From positions 473,796 through 537,795 of the forward strand of contig NZ_JAATIT010000004.1 of the NCBI RefSeq assembly GCF_011926545.1: 64,000 nt of DNA, written 5' to 3'. This document shows, in pieces, positions 38,484 through 47,121 of this stretch. Numbering within the stretch: position 1 is the stretch's first letter; every line of letters starts with the position of its first letter. The position numbers were made by a program, and so were the translations under genes. The DNA is from Sphingopyxis italica (GTDB lineage: Bacteria > Pseudomonadota > Alphaproteobacteria > Sphingomonadales > Sphingomonadaceae). The notes below the pieces were generated by a model that was not told the DNA's origin, made no database searches, and was given only the letters and a program-made list of their open reading frames with translations.

Positions 38484-39176
38484 TTGACCGAACCGCGCGT
38501 GCCGCGCCTGAGTGTCGACATCGTGTCCGACGTGATGTGCCCCTGGTGCATCATCGGCTGGCTGAAATTCCGCAAGGTCATCGATCATTTCGCGGGCCGG
38601 CTGGATTTTCGCGTCCAGTGGCACCCGTTCGAGCTCAATCCCGACATGCCCGCCGAGGGCGAGGACGCCGCCGAACATGTGATGCGCAAATATGGCATCA
38701 GCGCCGAGCAGAGCCGCGCCAATACGGGGCGGCTGGCCGGCATCGCGGGCGAATTGGGCTTCACCTTCAACCGCGGCCCGGATTTCCGGATGCGCAACAG
38801 TTTCGACGCGCATCGCCTGCTGACCTGGGCGGGCGCGGTCGAGGAGCCCGATCAGGACGGCCCTACGGGCGTGCAGACCGAGCTGAAGCTCGCCTTGTTC
38901 AAGGCGCATTTCATCGACAATCGCGATGTCGGCGACACGCAAGTGCTCGCCGACATCGCGGCATCGGTCGGGCTCGATCGCGACCGGGCGGCGGCGATCC
39001 TGGGCTCGCGCGAGTTCGGCGAGATGGTGCGCACCGAGGAAGCCTATTGGGCCGACCGGAATATCACCGGCGTGCCCGCCTTCATTCTGGGCGGACGGAT
39101 GCTGATTCCGGGCGCGCAGGATCCCGACGTGTTCATCCGCGTGATCGAGAATAAGGTGCTGGCTGCGGCAGCCTGA
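38484..39176 (+). CDS. DsbA family oxidoreductase, FrnE-like
   Basis: The 230-residue product has the thioredoxin-fold start VDIVSDVMCPWCIIGWLKFR (CPWC active site) and the long helical insertion of the FrnE/HCCA-isomerase branch, with GVPAFILGGRMLIPGAQDPD as the cis-Pro region. There is no signal peptide, so it probably acts in the cytoplasm as a polyketide-type FrnE isomerase or disulfide oxidoreductase. I chose a TTG start at 38484 because AGGAG lies 7 bases upstream and no ATG is available in frame near there. Confidence 0.85.
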   Translation: MTEPRVPRLSVDIVSDVMCPWCIIGWLKFRKVIDHFAGRLDFRVQWHPFELNPDMPAEGEDAAEHVMRKYGISAEQSRANTGRLAGIAGELGFTFNRGPDFRMRNSFDAHRLLTWAGAVEEPDQDGPTGVQTELKLALFKAHFIDNRDVGDTQVLADIAASVGLDRDRAAAILGSREFGEMVRTEEAYWADRNITGVPAFILGGRMLIPGAQDPDVFIRVIENKVLAAAA

Positions 39177-39230
39177 GGAACGGCGGTCGGACCCCGCGCG
39201 TTTCCGGGCTATCCCTGAAAGGAGCCGGCC

Positions 39231-39542
39231 ATGATCGACGATCCCCGCAAACCCGAAGCAGATGCCCCCGAGGCGCGCAACCGCGAGCAGGATGACGAGG
39301 CGGCGCAGGCGCAGAGCGTCGCCGAGGCGGCGCGGCGCGAGGCGCGGCTGGAGGACAGCGACAAGAAGCCGAGCGGCGATGCGAGCGACGATGCGCAGGA
39401 TCTGGTCGACCATATGCGCCAGATGGAGCGGTCGGGCCGCATCGACATGGACGCCTATCGCGGCGAACGCAGCGACGACGACGAGGAGGATGAGCTTGGT
39501 CCCGGCGGGGTCGAGGACGACGAACCGCGCGGGGCGCCGTAG
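39231..39542 (+). CDS. Acidic hypothetical protein, probably disordered
   Basis: The 103-residue product (MIDDPRKPEADAPEARNREQ at the start, DLVDHMRQMERSGRIDMDAY near residue 60, and a strongly acidic end DDDEEDELGPGG) lacks hydrophobic segments. The single conserved-looking part is the VDHMRQMERSGRIDM helix. AAGGAG precedes the ATG at ideal spacing, supporting real translation. No function is assigned. It follows the DsbA-type gene by 54 bases on the same strand. Confidence 0.62.
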   Translation: MIDDPRKPEADAPEARNREQDDEAAQAQSVAEAARREARLEDSDKKPSGDASDDAQDLVDHMRQMERSGRIDMDAYRGERSDDDEEDELGPGGVEDDEPRGAP

Positions 39543-39658
39543 CCATAAAGGTCACGGCCAAAGCGGCGCCGCACCGGGCGCGATTGGCTCGCATTGGTCG
39601 CCATAGCGGAGCGGCCTCGTTGGGATTTCGCTAAGCCTTCGCCGGTAGGCTCGCGGGC

Positions 39659-40234
39659 ATGTCGGGACCCGATTTCCACACTCCGCGGCGCCGCGCCGTT
39701 CGCCGCCGCGGACCGATGCGCGGACGGCGGCGTCCTATCGGATCGAACCTGTGGTTGACGCCGGTGATGGTGGTGGCCTTTGTCGCCGCGCTGGCCACCT
39801 TTCAGCGCTTTCCGGCCGGTTCGCAAGCCGTGCCCGCTCCGCTCGCCGCACTCTTTGCGGCGGAAGGATCGGGCGCGCGCGACGCGCTGTCGGCGCGCTT
39901 CGGCTTTTGCCATAGCGGCGGCGGGCGCGATTGCGTCGTCGATGGCGACACCTTCTGGTTCGCGGGCGAGAAATATCGCGTCGCCGATATCGACACCCCC
40001 GAAACGCATCCGGCGCGCTGCGCCGAAGAGGCGGCGCTCGGCGAGGCGGCGACGGGGCGGCTCCGCGATTGGTTGAATGCCGGCGCGTTCACTCTCGAAA
40101 GCACGGGGCGCGATACCGACCGTTATGGGCGCAAGCTGCGCATCGTCACGCGCGGCGGGGCCAGCGTCGGATCGGCGCTCGTCGCCGAAGGGCTGGCGCG
40201 GCCGTGGGAGGGGCGGCGGCGGCCGTGGTGCTGA
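39659..40234 (+). CDS. Thermonuclease-like (SNase) protein with membrane anchor
   Basis: The 191-residue protein has a basic N-terminus (RRRAVRRRGPMRGRRRP), one hydrophobic segment (LWLTPVMVVAFVAALATF) and an SNase domain: CVVDGDTFWFAGEKYRVADI, DTPETHPARC and DTDRYGRKLRIVTRGG. These hold the metal-binding Asp residues, the first Arg and Glu, and the second Arg of the active site. It ends with GLARPWEGRRRPW, the usual C-terminal motif. It is likely anchored with the nuclease domain outside. It is a second such nuclease in the window besides 3931-4506. Confidence 0.82.
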   Translation: MSGPDFHTPRRRAVRRRGPMRGRRRPIGSNLWLTPVMVVAFVAALATFQRFPAGSQAVPAPLAALFAAEGSGARDALSARFGFCHSGGGRDCVVDGDTFWFAGEKYRVADIDTPETHPARCAEEAALGEAATGRLRDWLNAGAFTLESTGRDTDRYGRKLRIVTRGGASVGSALVAEGLARPWEGRRRPWC

Positions 40235-40395
40235 GCTATCCTGACGGCGGGTCCGCCTCGGCGTCGGGGCGGTGCGGAGTGGGGGAAGGAAGCCAGCGCG
40301 GCTTTCGGGCGGCCTGTCTCGGCCTCTGGAGCCGACTCGGATTCCATGCGTATGATCGCCGGGCTCCCTCCACCGGAGCGGCTAGGAGAATGACC

Positions 40396-40635
40396 ATGGC
40401 AGAGCATGACCATAGCGCGATCAAGGAAGATATGAATGTCGTCGGCGCCGACGGCGTCCATGTCGGCACCGTCGACCATCTCGAAGGCGAACGCATCAAA
40501 TTGACCAAGGCCGACAGCGGCGACGGCAAGCATCATTATCTGCCCGCGGGCCTGGTCGCCGCGGTCGAGGGCGACACGGTGCGCCTGTCGGCGAACGCCG
40601 CCAACGCGGTCGATCTGTTCGAAGAGGCCGAATAG
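40396..40635 (+). CDS. DUF2171 family protein
   Basis: The 79-residue product has a PRC-barrel-like small beta domain typical of DUF2171: MNVVGADGVHVGTVDHLEGE, RIKLTKADSGDGKHHYLPAG and LVAAVEGDTVRLSANAANAV. The family is widespread in sphingomonads, often linked to general stress, but no biochemical role is known. I used the second ATG (40396) since AGGAG sits 6 bases before it; the first ATG is 6 bases earlier. A strong terminator follows. Confidence 0.85.
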   Translation: MAEHDHSAIKEDMNVVGADGVHVGTVDHLEGERIKLTKADSGDGKHHYLPAGLVAAVEGDTVRLSANAANAVDLFEEAE

Positions 40636-40691
40636 ACTTTCCCGAAACAACAGAGGGCCGGGCGCGCGATCGGGCGCGCCGGCACCGAACT

Positions 40692-40724
40692 GGCCCGCCC
40701 CCTCCCCTGGGGCGGGCCATTTTC
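40692..40724 (+). terminator. Rho-independent terminator after DUF2171 gene
   Basis: The 10-base perfect stem GGCCCGCCCC / GGGGCGGGCC with loop ctcccct is followed by ATTTTCAT. It lies 57 bases past the stop. Confidence 0.85.
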
Positions 40725-40763
40725 ATATGGGAATTTGCAACGACTTGGTTTTAGGGTCTTCCC

Positions 40764-42344
40764 ATGGAACGGGGGGGACGAGAGAAGAGGCCGCGCGGCA
40801 CGCTGTGGCGGTTGATCGCCGCGATGCTGTTGTTCGGCGCCGGATATGCCGTCGCGAACCGGTTTCAGCTGACGCAAGGCATCGCCTATCGCCTAGCCGC
40901 GGGCGATCCGCAAAGCGCGCTGACCGCGCTCCTGTTCCTGGCGTTTCAGGCGGCGATAATGTTGGCGGCGCTGTTCCTGTTCCCGCGCCGCTGGGCGGCG
41001 GCGCTGCTGACGCTGGCGGGCGGCTCGATCCTGATCAACATCGGATATAGCCAGATCGTCGGCGCGCTGCTCGACGCCGGATCGCTCGCGTGGATGCTCG
41101 CCGAGACGGGGCAGGCGGGCAATGCCGCGGGCGAGTTCGGCGCCGATTTCCTGTGGGTCGCGGCGCAGGTCGCGGCGGCGCTGGCGCTGTTCGGGACGGC
41201 GCGGATGGTGGCGCGGAGGGCGGTAAGGATGCCGTGGGGGCGTGCGACCGCCGCGACGCTTCTGATCTTCCTTATCCTGCCGGGCCTGATCTATCGCCAC
41301 GCCCCCGTTTGGCCCGAGGCGGCCGAGCGCAACCTTTACGGGCTGGGCTGGGACCTTGTCGCCGCAGCGCCGCCGCCGGCGCGCGCGCCGGTGACGCTGA
41401 AACCCGATGCGCGCGTGGGCACGCCGCGGCATATCGTCTGGGTGATCGACGAGAGCGTCGCCGCAGCGCCGTTCCGCCGGCTGATCGCACCAAAGCTGGC
41501 GGGCGTCGCGCATAGCGACTTCGGGATCGCGGCGGCGATGGGGCATTGCAGCGCGCCGGCGCAGGTCGCGCTGCGGTCGGGGGTCGATGTGCGGCGGGTG
41601 TCGGCGGCGAGCGACCTCCGCACGACGCCGTCGATCTGGGCCTATGCGAAGATGGCGGGGTATCGGACGTTGCTGATCGACGGGCAGACGTCCGGGGCGC
41701 CGCAGAATCTGATGCTGCCGCCCGAGCGCGCGCTGATCGACGAATATCGCCCGATGGTCGGCGGGATCGATGCCGACCTGAAGATCGCCGATACGCTGAA
41801 CGCGTCGATGAAGGGCGGCGGCCGCAGCTTCACCTACGCGGTGCTGCGCGGGGTGCATTTCCAGTATCGCGACCATTATCCGGCGGGCGCCATCGCGGCG
41901 GACAGCCCGGTGCGCCTGCAATATGACACCGCGCTCGGCTGGTCGAAGCGGCACTTTTTCGAGCGGCTGCTCGCGGGGATCGACCGCGAGACGGTGGCGA
42001 TCGTCTATACCTCGGACCATGGGCAGAATCTGACCCCAGGCGCGCTGCCGCATTGCAGCCGCGAGGCGGTGGCCGACGAATTTCGCGTGCCGCTGCTCGC
42101 TTTCCTGCCCGGCGCGGCGGCGGCGCGCTATGCCGCGGCGCCGCGTGCGGGACATTCGGCGAGTCAGATTTTCCCCGCGACGCTGATCTGGATGGGCTAT
42201 GATCCGGCGGCGGTCGCGGCGCGATACGACAACGACCTGACCCGGCCCACCGCGCGCTTCGTCTGGTTCGGGCGCACGGTCATTCCGACGGGCGGCGAGA
42301 GCGCGATCGACGTGACCGCGGGAGCGGAATTTCCGGGTAGCTGA
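40764..42344 (+). CDS. Membrane sulfatase-fold protein, phosphoethanolamine-transferase-like
   Basis: The 526-residue product has about five N-terminal membrane helices (to residue 185) and a periplasmic alkaline-phosphatase-fold domain. HIVWVIDESVAAAPF carries the metal-binding Asp and Glu, AMGHCSAPAQVALRSG the likely nucleophile region (Cys or Ser), and TVAIVYTSDHGQNLTPGAL the metal-binding Asp-His pair. It resembles EptA-type enzymes that transfer phosphoethanolamine to lipid A or to glycans. The substrate is not known. The window has no obvious LPS neighbours; the spacer to the next gene on the other strand is 150 bases. Confidence 0.78.
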   Translation: MERGGREKRPRGTLWRLIAAMLLFGAGYAVANRFQLTQGIAYRLAAGDPQSALTALLFLAFQAAIMLAALFLFPRRWAAALLTLAGGSILINIGYSQIVGALLDAGSLAWMLAETGQAGNAAGEFGADFLWVAAQVAAALALFGTARMVARRAVRMPWGRATAATLLIFLILPGLIYRHAPVWPEAAERNLYGLGWDLVAAAPPPARAPVTLKPDARVGTPRHIVWVIDESVAAAPFRRLIAPKLAGVAHSDFGIAAAMGHCSAPAQVALRSGVDVRRVSAASDLRTTPSIWAYAKMAGYRTLLIDGQTSGAPQNLMLPPERALIDEYRPMVGGIDADLKIADTLNASMKGGGRSFTYAVLRGVHFQYRDHYPAGAIAADSPVRLQYDTALGWSKRHFFERLLAGIDRETVAIVYTSDHGQNLTPGALPHCSREAVADEFRVPLLAFLPGAAAARYAAAPRAGHSASQIFPATLIWMGYDPAAVAARYDNDLTRPTARFVWFGRTVIPTGGESAIDVTAGAEFPGS

Positions 42345-42494
42345 AACGGCGAGAGGGAGCCGGCATTCGGCACCCTCCCCGATCGCGGACGCGATGCGGT
42401 CTCTTAATTTCCGTCAGGTGGGGAGCCAGGCGCGCCCGGCTCCCCCAGCGCGCGGCAACGTCTCCCGATAGGGAGGTCGCCGCGGCTTGTCGGG

Positions 42495-43013
42495 TTAGCG
42501 CGATTCGACCTCGGCGGTCGTGCGCGCCTGAATCTCGGCGCTCGACAGCTTGGTGACGAGGCCATGGGTGGCACCCACCGCGCCATGATAGATTTCGGCG
42601 AGCGGCACATTGTAAAGCTTGCCACCGCGGACGACGACTGCGGTGTCGCCCTCGACGCTCTGCACCGTGCCGACGCTCTGGCCGTCGGTGCCGTAAAGCT
42701 CGGCGCCGGCGCGCACCTGTTCGCGCGTGGCAAGCGTGAGGTTGGCGGCATCGACGCTTTTCTGCACCGCGGCATCGGCTTGATCGACGGTGGCCCCGAC
42801 GGGGTCGGGCGCGTCCTGAACGGCGGCATTGCCGCCGAGGCCGACCTGTCCGACGAGATTGACGTTCGCGACGCCGTCGCTGCCCAATGAAGACGCGGGG
42901 GCCGGCGCGGAGACGGGCGCGGAAATGGCCTGAGCCAGTGCGGGGGTTGCGGCGAGAAGGGCGGGGGCGGCGGCCAGAAGGGCCAGCGGGCCAAGAGCGG
43001 GGGGCTTGCGCAT
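42495..43013 (-). CDS. Exported PRC-barrel-like hypothetical protein
   Basis: The 172-residue product has a signal peptide (LALLAAAPALLAATPALAQA) and an Ala-, Val- and Gly-rich mature part. The motif AELYGTDGQSVGTVQSVEGD followed by TAVVVRGGKLYNVPLAEIY resembles a PRC-barrel beta pair, and the final GAVGATHGLVTKLSSAEIQA adds more beta structure. Similar exported proteins are common in sphingomonads with no known role. It is probably periplasmic. Confidence 0.65.
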   Translation of the reverse strand: MRKPPALGPLALLAAAPALLAATPALAQAISAPVSAPAPASSLGSDGVANVNLVGQVGLGGNAAVQDAPDPVGATVDQADAAVQKSVDAANLTLATREQVRAGAELYGTDGQSVGTVQSVEGDTAVVVRGGKLYNVPLAEIYHGAVGATHGLVTKLSSAEIQARTTAEVESR

Positions 43014-43184
43014 CTCTCTCTCCTATCGGGTCGGCATCGGCGTCGCCCCCGGGGGGGGGTGAGGAGCGACGCCGATGCCTTCGCCGGAGAAACCGCCGCG
43101 ATGTCCGCTCGTTGCATGACGCGGCGGGCGAATGCGACGGATCGTCGCTCGCGGGCGACGAGTGGCGGGGCTGGGGTCCTGAGC

Positions 43185-43340
43185 CTAGTGCGCGCGCGGG
43201 CGGGGCGGGGCGGCGATCAGCTTATTGAGCGTCGCGATGCGGCGGCGCGCTTCGGCCCAGTCGCGTTCAGGATGCGCCTGGATCTGGCCGAGGAGGATGC
43301 GCACCTCCTTGCGGCGGTCGCCTTCGGTCACGGCCTGCAT
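43185..43340 (-). CDS. 51-residue small basic protein
   Basis: AAAGGAG lies 7 bases before the ATG on the minus strand, a very good ribosome binding site. The product (MQAVTEGDRRKEVRILLGQ, then HPERDWAEARRRIATLNKLI) is an amphipathic helical peptide with a Pro/Arg-rich tail. Gene and site lie in an otherwise empty gap and the helix-like sequence has no frameshift-type noise. I know no family. Confidence 0.55.
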   Translation of the reverse strand: MQAVTEGDRRKEVRILLGQIQAHPERDWAEARRRIATLNKLIAAPPRPRAH

Positions 43341-43451
43341 GGGCTTTCTCCTTTCGGGTGGAGCATAGCATGGCGGCGCGGCGGCGGGGGACGTTTCGCC
43401 GCGCGGCGAGGGCGCTTGACCCCGGCGGGCGGGCGGTATGCGGTTCAGGCC

Positions 43452-43566
43452 GATCCTCCCTGCGGCGAAGCCGTGGGGAGGGGGAGATGGTGGAGGGGCG
43501 GCGTTATAGCCCCTCCGTCAGCGCTGCGCGCTGCCACCTCCCCATCGCTACGCGACAGGGAGGATC
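43452..43566. repeat. Repeat family R1, full copy C, inverted interior
   Basis: Outer arms gatcctccctgcggcgaagc and gctacgcgacagggaggatc match the other R1 copies. The interior block order is reversed relative to copies A and B (GGAGGGGC first, then CCGTCAGCGC, GCTGCCACCTCC). It occupies most of the 340-base gap 43341-43680; the rest contains no feature. Confidence 0.85.
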
Positions 43567-43680
43567 TTATGTCCGCCCACCAAGCCGGCAAAGCGCGACA
43601 AGGGATCGGCCGCATCGCATCGCTCGCCCGCAAGTCCGGCGGACTGGCGCGGCGCGCTCGCACCGCCTATCTAGGCGGCG

Positions 43681-44178
43681 ATGACGGACAGGGACCGGAA
43701 AATGGTGGTGGTGGCGCGGCTGCGCGCGGCGCCGCTGGTGGGGTGGCAGTTCGCCTGCGCGGTGCTGCTCGGCGTGCTGGTGGCGCGGCTGGAGTGGGGC
43801 GGCGATCCGCTCGATGCGCTGCGCTATATCGTCTTCGCGCAGCCGCTGCTGCTGCTCGGCATCGTGGCGGTGCTGATGGTGTGGGTCTATGTTTTCGGCA
43901 TGTGGCGGCGGCGCGGCGATTATCTGCGCCACGACGGGGTGACGCTCTATCGCGGCGCGAGCGCGCGCTGGCCGCTCGCGCTGGTGCGCGGCGTCGTGGT
44001 GGCGCGCGGCAATATCGGGCTGGAATCGCTACGGCTGGTCGTCGACGACGACAGCGAGGTCACGCGCGAGCTGGTGAAGCTCTATATGCTCGAAGACCCG
44101 CCCGAGGTGGTGCGCGACGGGGTGATGTTCGCGGTGGCGCGGGTGGGTGGTGTGATGCGGCCGGTTACGGTGCATTGA
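43681..44178 (+). CDS. Membrane protein of unknown function
   Basis: The 165-residue product has two N-terminal hydrophobic helices (FACAVLLGVLVARLEW-type and AQPLLLLGIVAVLMVWVYVF) and a C-terminal soluble part of about 90 residues (HDGVTLYRGASARWPLALVR, LRLVVDDDSEVTRELVKLYM, EVVRDGVMFAVARVG). The soluble part could be a PH-like or small beta domain facing the cytoplasm. No family is recognised. The start at 43681 is chosen by frame only, since no good ribosome binding site is seen. Confidence 0.6.
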   Translation: MTDRDRKMVVVARLRAAPLVGWQFACAVLLGVLVARLEWGGDPLDALRYIVFAQPLLLLGIVAVLMVWVYVFGMWRRRGDYLRHDGVTLYRGASARWPLALVRGVVVARGNIGLESLRLVVDDDSEVTRELVKLYMLEDPPEVVRDGVMFAVARVGGVMRPVTVH

Positions 44179-44210
44179 GGGGCGCGGGGTCGCTCTGGTG
44201 GTCTCAAAGT

Positions 44211-44897
44211 TCAGCGAAGTTCAGCCTTGTCTTCATCGTGCATCGGCATCGCCGGGGATAGCGGGACCGCTTCGCCCGGCTCGTCGCGATACCAGTGCGG
44301 CAGCGCCACCTCGAGCGCGACCGCCAGATCGTCGGGCGCCATCAGCGCGGCCGGTGTGGCGGGCGGTGCGGGGTGCAGGTGGGCCAGCGCCTCGGCCACC
44401 GGGGTGACCGCGGGCGCGGTGGCGCGGGCCGCGGCATCGCGGAAACAGTCGGGGCCATAGGCGCGCAGCAGGAACATCAGCAACCGATCGCTCTGGCGCA
44501 GGCGTCGGCCGACGCGGTTGCCGTCGCGGTCGAACACCGGCTCGTCGGTGCCGACGAGCGCGCGTTCGAAGGCGGCGTCGAGCAATTTCTTCGATGCCGC
44601 GTCGATCGCCGCCGACCAGGCGCGGTCGAACGCTTCCGCCCCGGCGACCGGCGCAGGCGATAGGCGGAGGATTCGGACATGCCGACGGCGCGCGCGGCGG
44701 ATGCGACCGAACCGCAGTCGGTCAGCGCCTCGATAAAGGCGCGCTGCCGGTCGGGCGACCAGCCGTCCTTGCGGCGCTTTTTCAGCACCGGCACCCAGTC
44801 GTAAGCGGCGGGGTCGTGGCCGTGGGCGTCGAGCGCGGGGGTGACATCGGCTGCGGCGGCGGGCGCCGCGCGAGGGGATGGGGGCGATGTGGCTCAT
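44211..44897 (-). pseudogene. HTH protein gene with two compensating frameshifts
   Basis: Reading from an ATG at 44897 (MSHIAPIPS) the product soon becomes Arg-rich. The conserved sequence lies in another frame from near 44860: DVTPALDAHGHDPAAYDWVP, KKRRKDGWSPDRQRAFIEAL, CGSVASAARAVGMSESSAYR. At a G4 run near 44640 the original frame is regained (GAEAFDRAWSAAIDAASKKL, ERALVGTDEPVFDRDGNRVG). The paralogue at 14209-14859 shares these motifs in one frame. Two indels that cancel, about 220 bases apart, destroy the HTH unless the sequence has errors. The gene borders the A+T-rich insert. Confidence 0.6.
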
Positions 44898-45072
44898 CCG
44901 GCAGTTTGGAGCATAGCCGGATAATGTAGGAAAGGGGGTTTCGGCGGCGGGGTGTGCGAAATAGGATTTGGGGGTGCCGCGGGGTCAGTGTATCGAAATT
45001 GGTGTCGAAGCGGAAAGACTAAGGGCGAATTGGTAGGCAGGCGTAACAATTTGGGGTTCGAATCCCAATGCA

Positions 45073-45732
45073 TTAGTGATGAAAAGCCATGGTTTTAGGG
45101 GCTTCCGAATCAATGTCTGGAAAAACAGACCGGCAGTAATCTACGAGCCATCGGCCTTTTGCTGCAACCCGAGCGCCACCGCTCTTTGTAGCCTCTAGTG
45201 CATTTGATAAAAGTTCACTTATTTCATTTTCATTGATACTTAGAAGATAGTTTACGAAAGTTAGTCCGTCTGTATCTGTTGCTAAAGGTAGTCCTGCTGG
45301 CGAAAATAGATTCAAGAGATCATCAGATATTACGACTCTTGGAAATTGTGCAATGCTATTTTCAATTCTATATGCCTCAACAAGCGCTTGACTAAATATT
45401 ATATCGCTGTCTTCCGAATGTTTTCCGTGAGCCACTCCTCCTCTGCAAAGTATTCCCTTACGGAAAAGTAGGCATTGAAGAAGGGATATTGATTCAATAA
45501 ATTCTTTGAATGCACCTATATCTGGATTATACGGACGTGATACTATGATTGAATCCGAAAATTGAACCAGCTTTTGGCTTTCGGACAGTTCAATTTTTCG
45601 AGCTTCAGAAAGGGCTTCTTGTATAATGGGAAGATATGTCGGCCCGGAATTGCCGGAGTGGCAGTCTGATCTAACCATTTCCGAAAAACCGAGAATATCG
45701 ATAAATGAAAGAAAATAGTAATTAAGCGGCAT
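45073..45732 (-). CDS. Nucleotidyl-cyclase-like protein, accessory
   Basis: The 219-residue protein has class III cyclase-type motifs: FLSFIDILGFSEMV (Asp12) and KLVQFSDSIIVSRP (Asp60), the usual spacing of the two metal-binding aspartates, then LFRKGILCRGGVAHGK and FSQALVEAYRIEN. The related Pycsar cyclases make cyclic nucleotides in antiphage defence, so a signal-producing role is plausible, though the activity is not shown. The gene begins 2 bases after the ParA-type gene and is clearly more A+T-rich than its surroundings, consistent with transfer. It is the last gene of that pair and ends beside a tRNA-like remnant. Confidence 0.6.
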   Translation of the reverse strand: MPLNYYFLSFIDILGFSEMVRSDCHSGNSGPTYLPIIQEALSEARKIELSESQKLVQFSDSIIVSRPYNPDIGAFKEFIESISLLQCLLFRKGILCRGGVAHGKHSEDSDIIFSQALVEAYRIENSIAQFPRVVISDDLLNLFSPAGLPLATDTDGLTFVNYLLSINENEISELLSNALEATKSGGARVAAKGRWLVDYCRSVFPDIDSEAPKTMAFHH

Positions 45733-45734
45733 GT

Positions 45735-46790
45735 TCAGATTTTTTCTGCTATCTCAGCCAGTCTGTCAAATTCAGTGCTGAATTCGTTCATTCTTTCGAC
45801 CTTGTCGATCCAGACATTGCCCTGCCATTGAGGGCCAATAGCTTTTGAATCTGCTTGCTCGATTCCAAAAACCGGCTTTCCAAGTTCTTGCATTAACGGG
45901 GCAAGGCTAACAAAATCAGGAATTGCGGCAACCGCGCAATTTGATCCATTGTAACCAAACGTCAGATCATCATCAGGAATTGAATATTTTTCAAGAACCG
46001 GTTTGAGTTTTTCCGCAAATTGAACTGGGAGCTTGTCCATCCAAAATTTGTAACCTTTCTTGGGTACTCCGCTAAGTTTCTTAAAATTCTGGACGATCAT
46101 TCCAAGAAACTTTGGCCGACCTGGTCGTACGGGTAGTCCAAGAGTTTTGAAGTCGTCTACAATCTGACTATGTTCTTTGAGCCATCGATCGAAAATCGCT
46201 GATAGCGTGCCCAATGCCTGCACATTAAAACGATCTGGCACGGTTGGAACAAAGAAACCATCGCATGATAGGAAGCAAGCTCGGGTAATCGCTCCCGAGC
46301 TCGGCCCAACGTCAATCAGAATAAAATTGAAACCGAGCTTCTGCGAGATTCTCTCAAAGAAGTCTCCTATCGCAACGTAAGTTCGCTTTTCATGAATCTT
46401 ATCGGAGAATCGTTGGCTGTGAGCTTCTGAGAGCGCATCCTCAATGTCGCTTAGCCCAACGTCCCCACGTAGAAGAAATAAATTCTCCTTGGTTTCAATT
46501 AGTTCGACGGCATCAATATCTATCTCTGAAGTAGTACCTTCAATGCGTGGCTTCAGGGCCTGAAGAAGGGTCGTCCCTTCCAGTTGATACTCCTCGCCCG
46601 TCTCTTCTGATTGCGCATCCAGTTCGGTGATGCGCTGGGCGAGCATCAACTCGGTCATGTTGCATTGAGGATCTGCATCAACAACTAGGACCTTATGCCC
46701 TCTGTCGCGAAGTTTATGGGCCAAATTGAAAGTTGATGTCGTTTTAGACACGCCACCTTTATGATTATAAAGAGATACAACTTTAACCAT
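45735..46790 (-). CDS. ParA/MinD-type ATPase, accessory
   Basis: The 351-residue protein begins VKVVSLYNHKGGVSKTTSTF, the deviant Walker A with the signature Lys at positions 11 and 16, followed by VLVVDADPQCNMTELM (Walker A' Asp) and FNFILIDVGPSSGAITRACF (Walker B region). The C-terminal part (KFLGMIVQNFKKLSGVPKKG) is typical of plasmid and phage ParA relatives. No ParB gene is adjacent. With the cyclase-like gene 2 bases downstream it forms a two-gene A+T-rich unit. Partition of a replicon is unlikely without ParB; a defence or surface-positioning role is open. Confidence 0.85.
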   Translation of the reverse strand: MVKVVSLYNHKGGVSKTTSTFNLAHKLRDRGHKVLVVDADPQCNMTELMLAQRITELDAQSEETGEEYQLEGTTLLQALKPRIEGTTSEIDIDAVELIETKENLFLLRGDVGLSDIEDALSEAHSQRFSDKIHEKRTYVAIGDFFERISQKLGFNFILIDVGPSSGAITRACFLSCDGFFVPTVPDRFNVQALGTLSAIFDRWLKEHSQIVDDFKTLGLPVRPGRPKFLGMIVQNFKKLSGVPKKGYKFWMDKLPVQFAEKLKPVLEKYSIPDDDLTFGYNGSNCAVAAIPDFVSLAPLMQELGKPVFGIEQADSKAIGPQWQGNVWIDKVERMNEFSTEFDRLAEIAEKI

Positions 46791-46801
46791 TCTTGCTCAC
46801 C

Positions 46802-47032
46802 TTAAACCGAAAACCCGCCCGAGTTCCGCCGGTTCGAGTTCGCCGCGAGCACCTTCTTGCCCGTCGGGGTCAAGGCCCATTTGGCGCCCTGTTTGACCAC
46901 GAGGCCCAGCGTGACGAGTTCGTCGCGGATCGGGTCGGTGGGGAGTTGGGGGCGGCGGTTTGACAGGCCTTCGAGCGACGTGCGCTGCGGCTGGCTGAGG
47001 ATCAGGAGTTTTTGTTTTTTCTCTTCGGTCAT
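46802..47032 (-). CDS. Small winged-helix-like hypothetical protein
   Basis: The 76-residue product (KLLILSQPQRTSLEGLSNRR, IRDELVTLGLVVKQGAKWAL, TPTGKKVLAAN) reads like a compact winged helix: helix, recognition-like helix and a wing ending in LTPTGKKVL. It could bind DNA. Composition is like the core genome, unlike the adjacent ParA gene, whose start lies 11 bases downstream. It may regulate the neighbouring insert or be an older resident gene; the sequence does not decide. Confidence 0.6.
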   Translation of the reverse strand: MTEEKKQKLLILSQPQRTSLEGLSNRRPQLPTDPIRDELVTLGLVVKQGAKWALTPTGKKVLAANSNRRNSGGFSV

Positions 47033-47121
47033 TTTGGCCTCTGACTTCTTGGTCTTGGTTGGGGGTAGGGCGCTTGGCCCTCCCCGCTGTAACTAGCGGG
47101 CCGAGCCCGCAAGTTTCGCTG

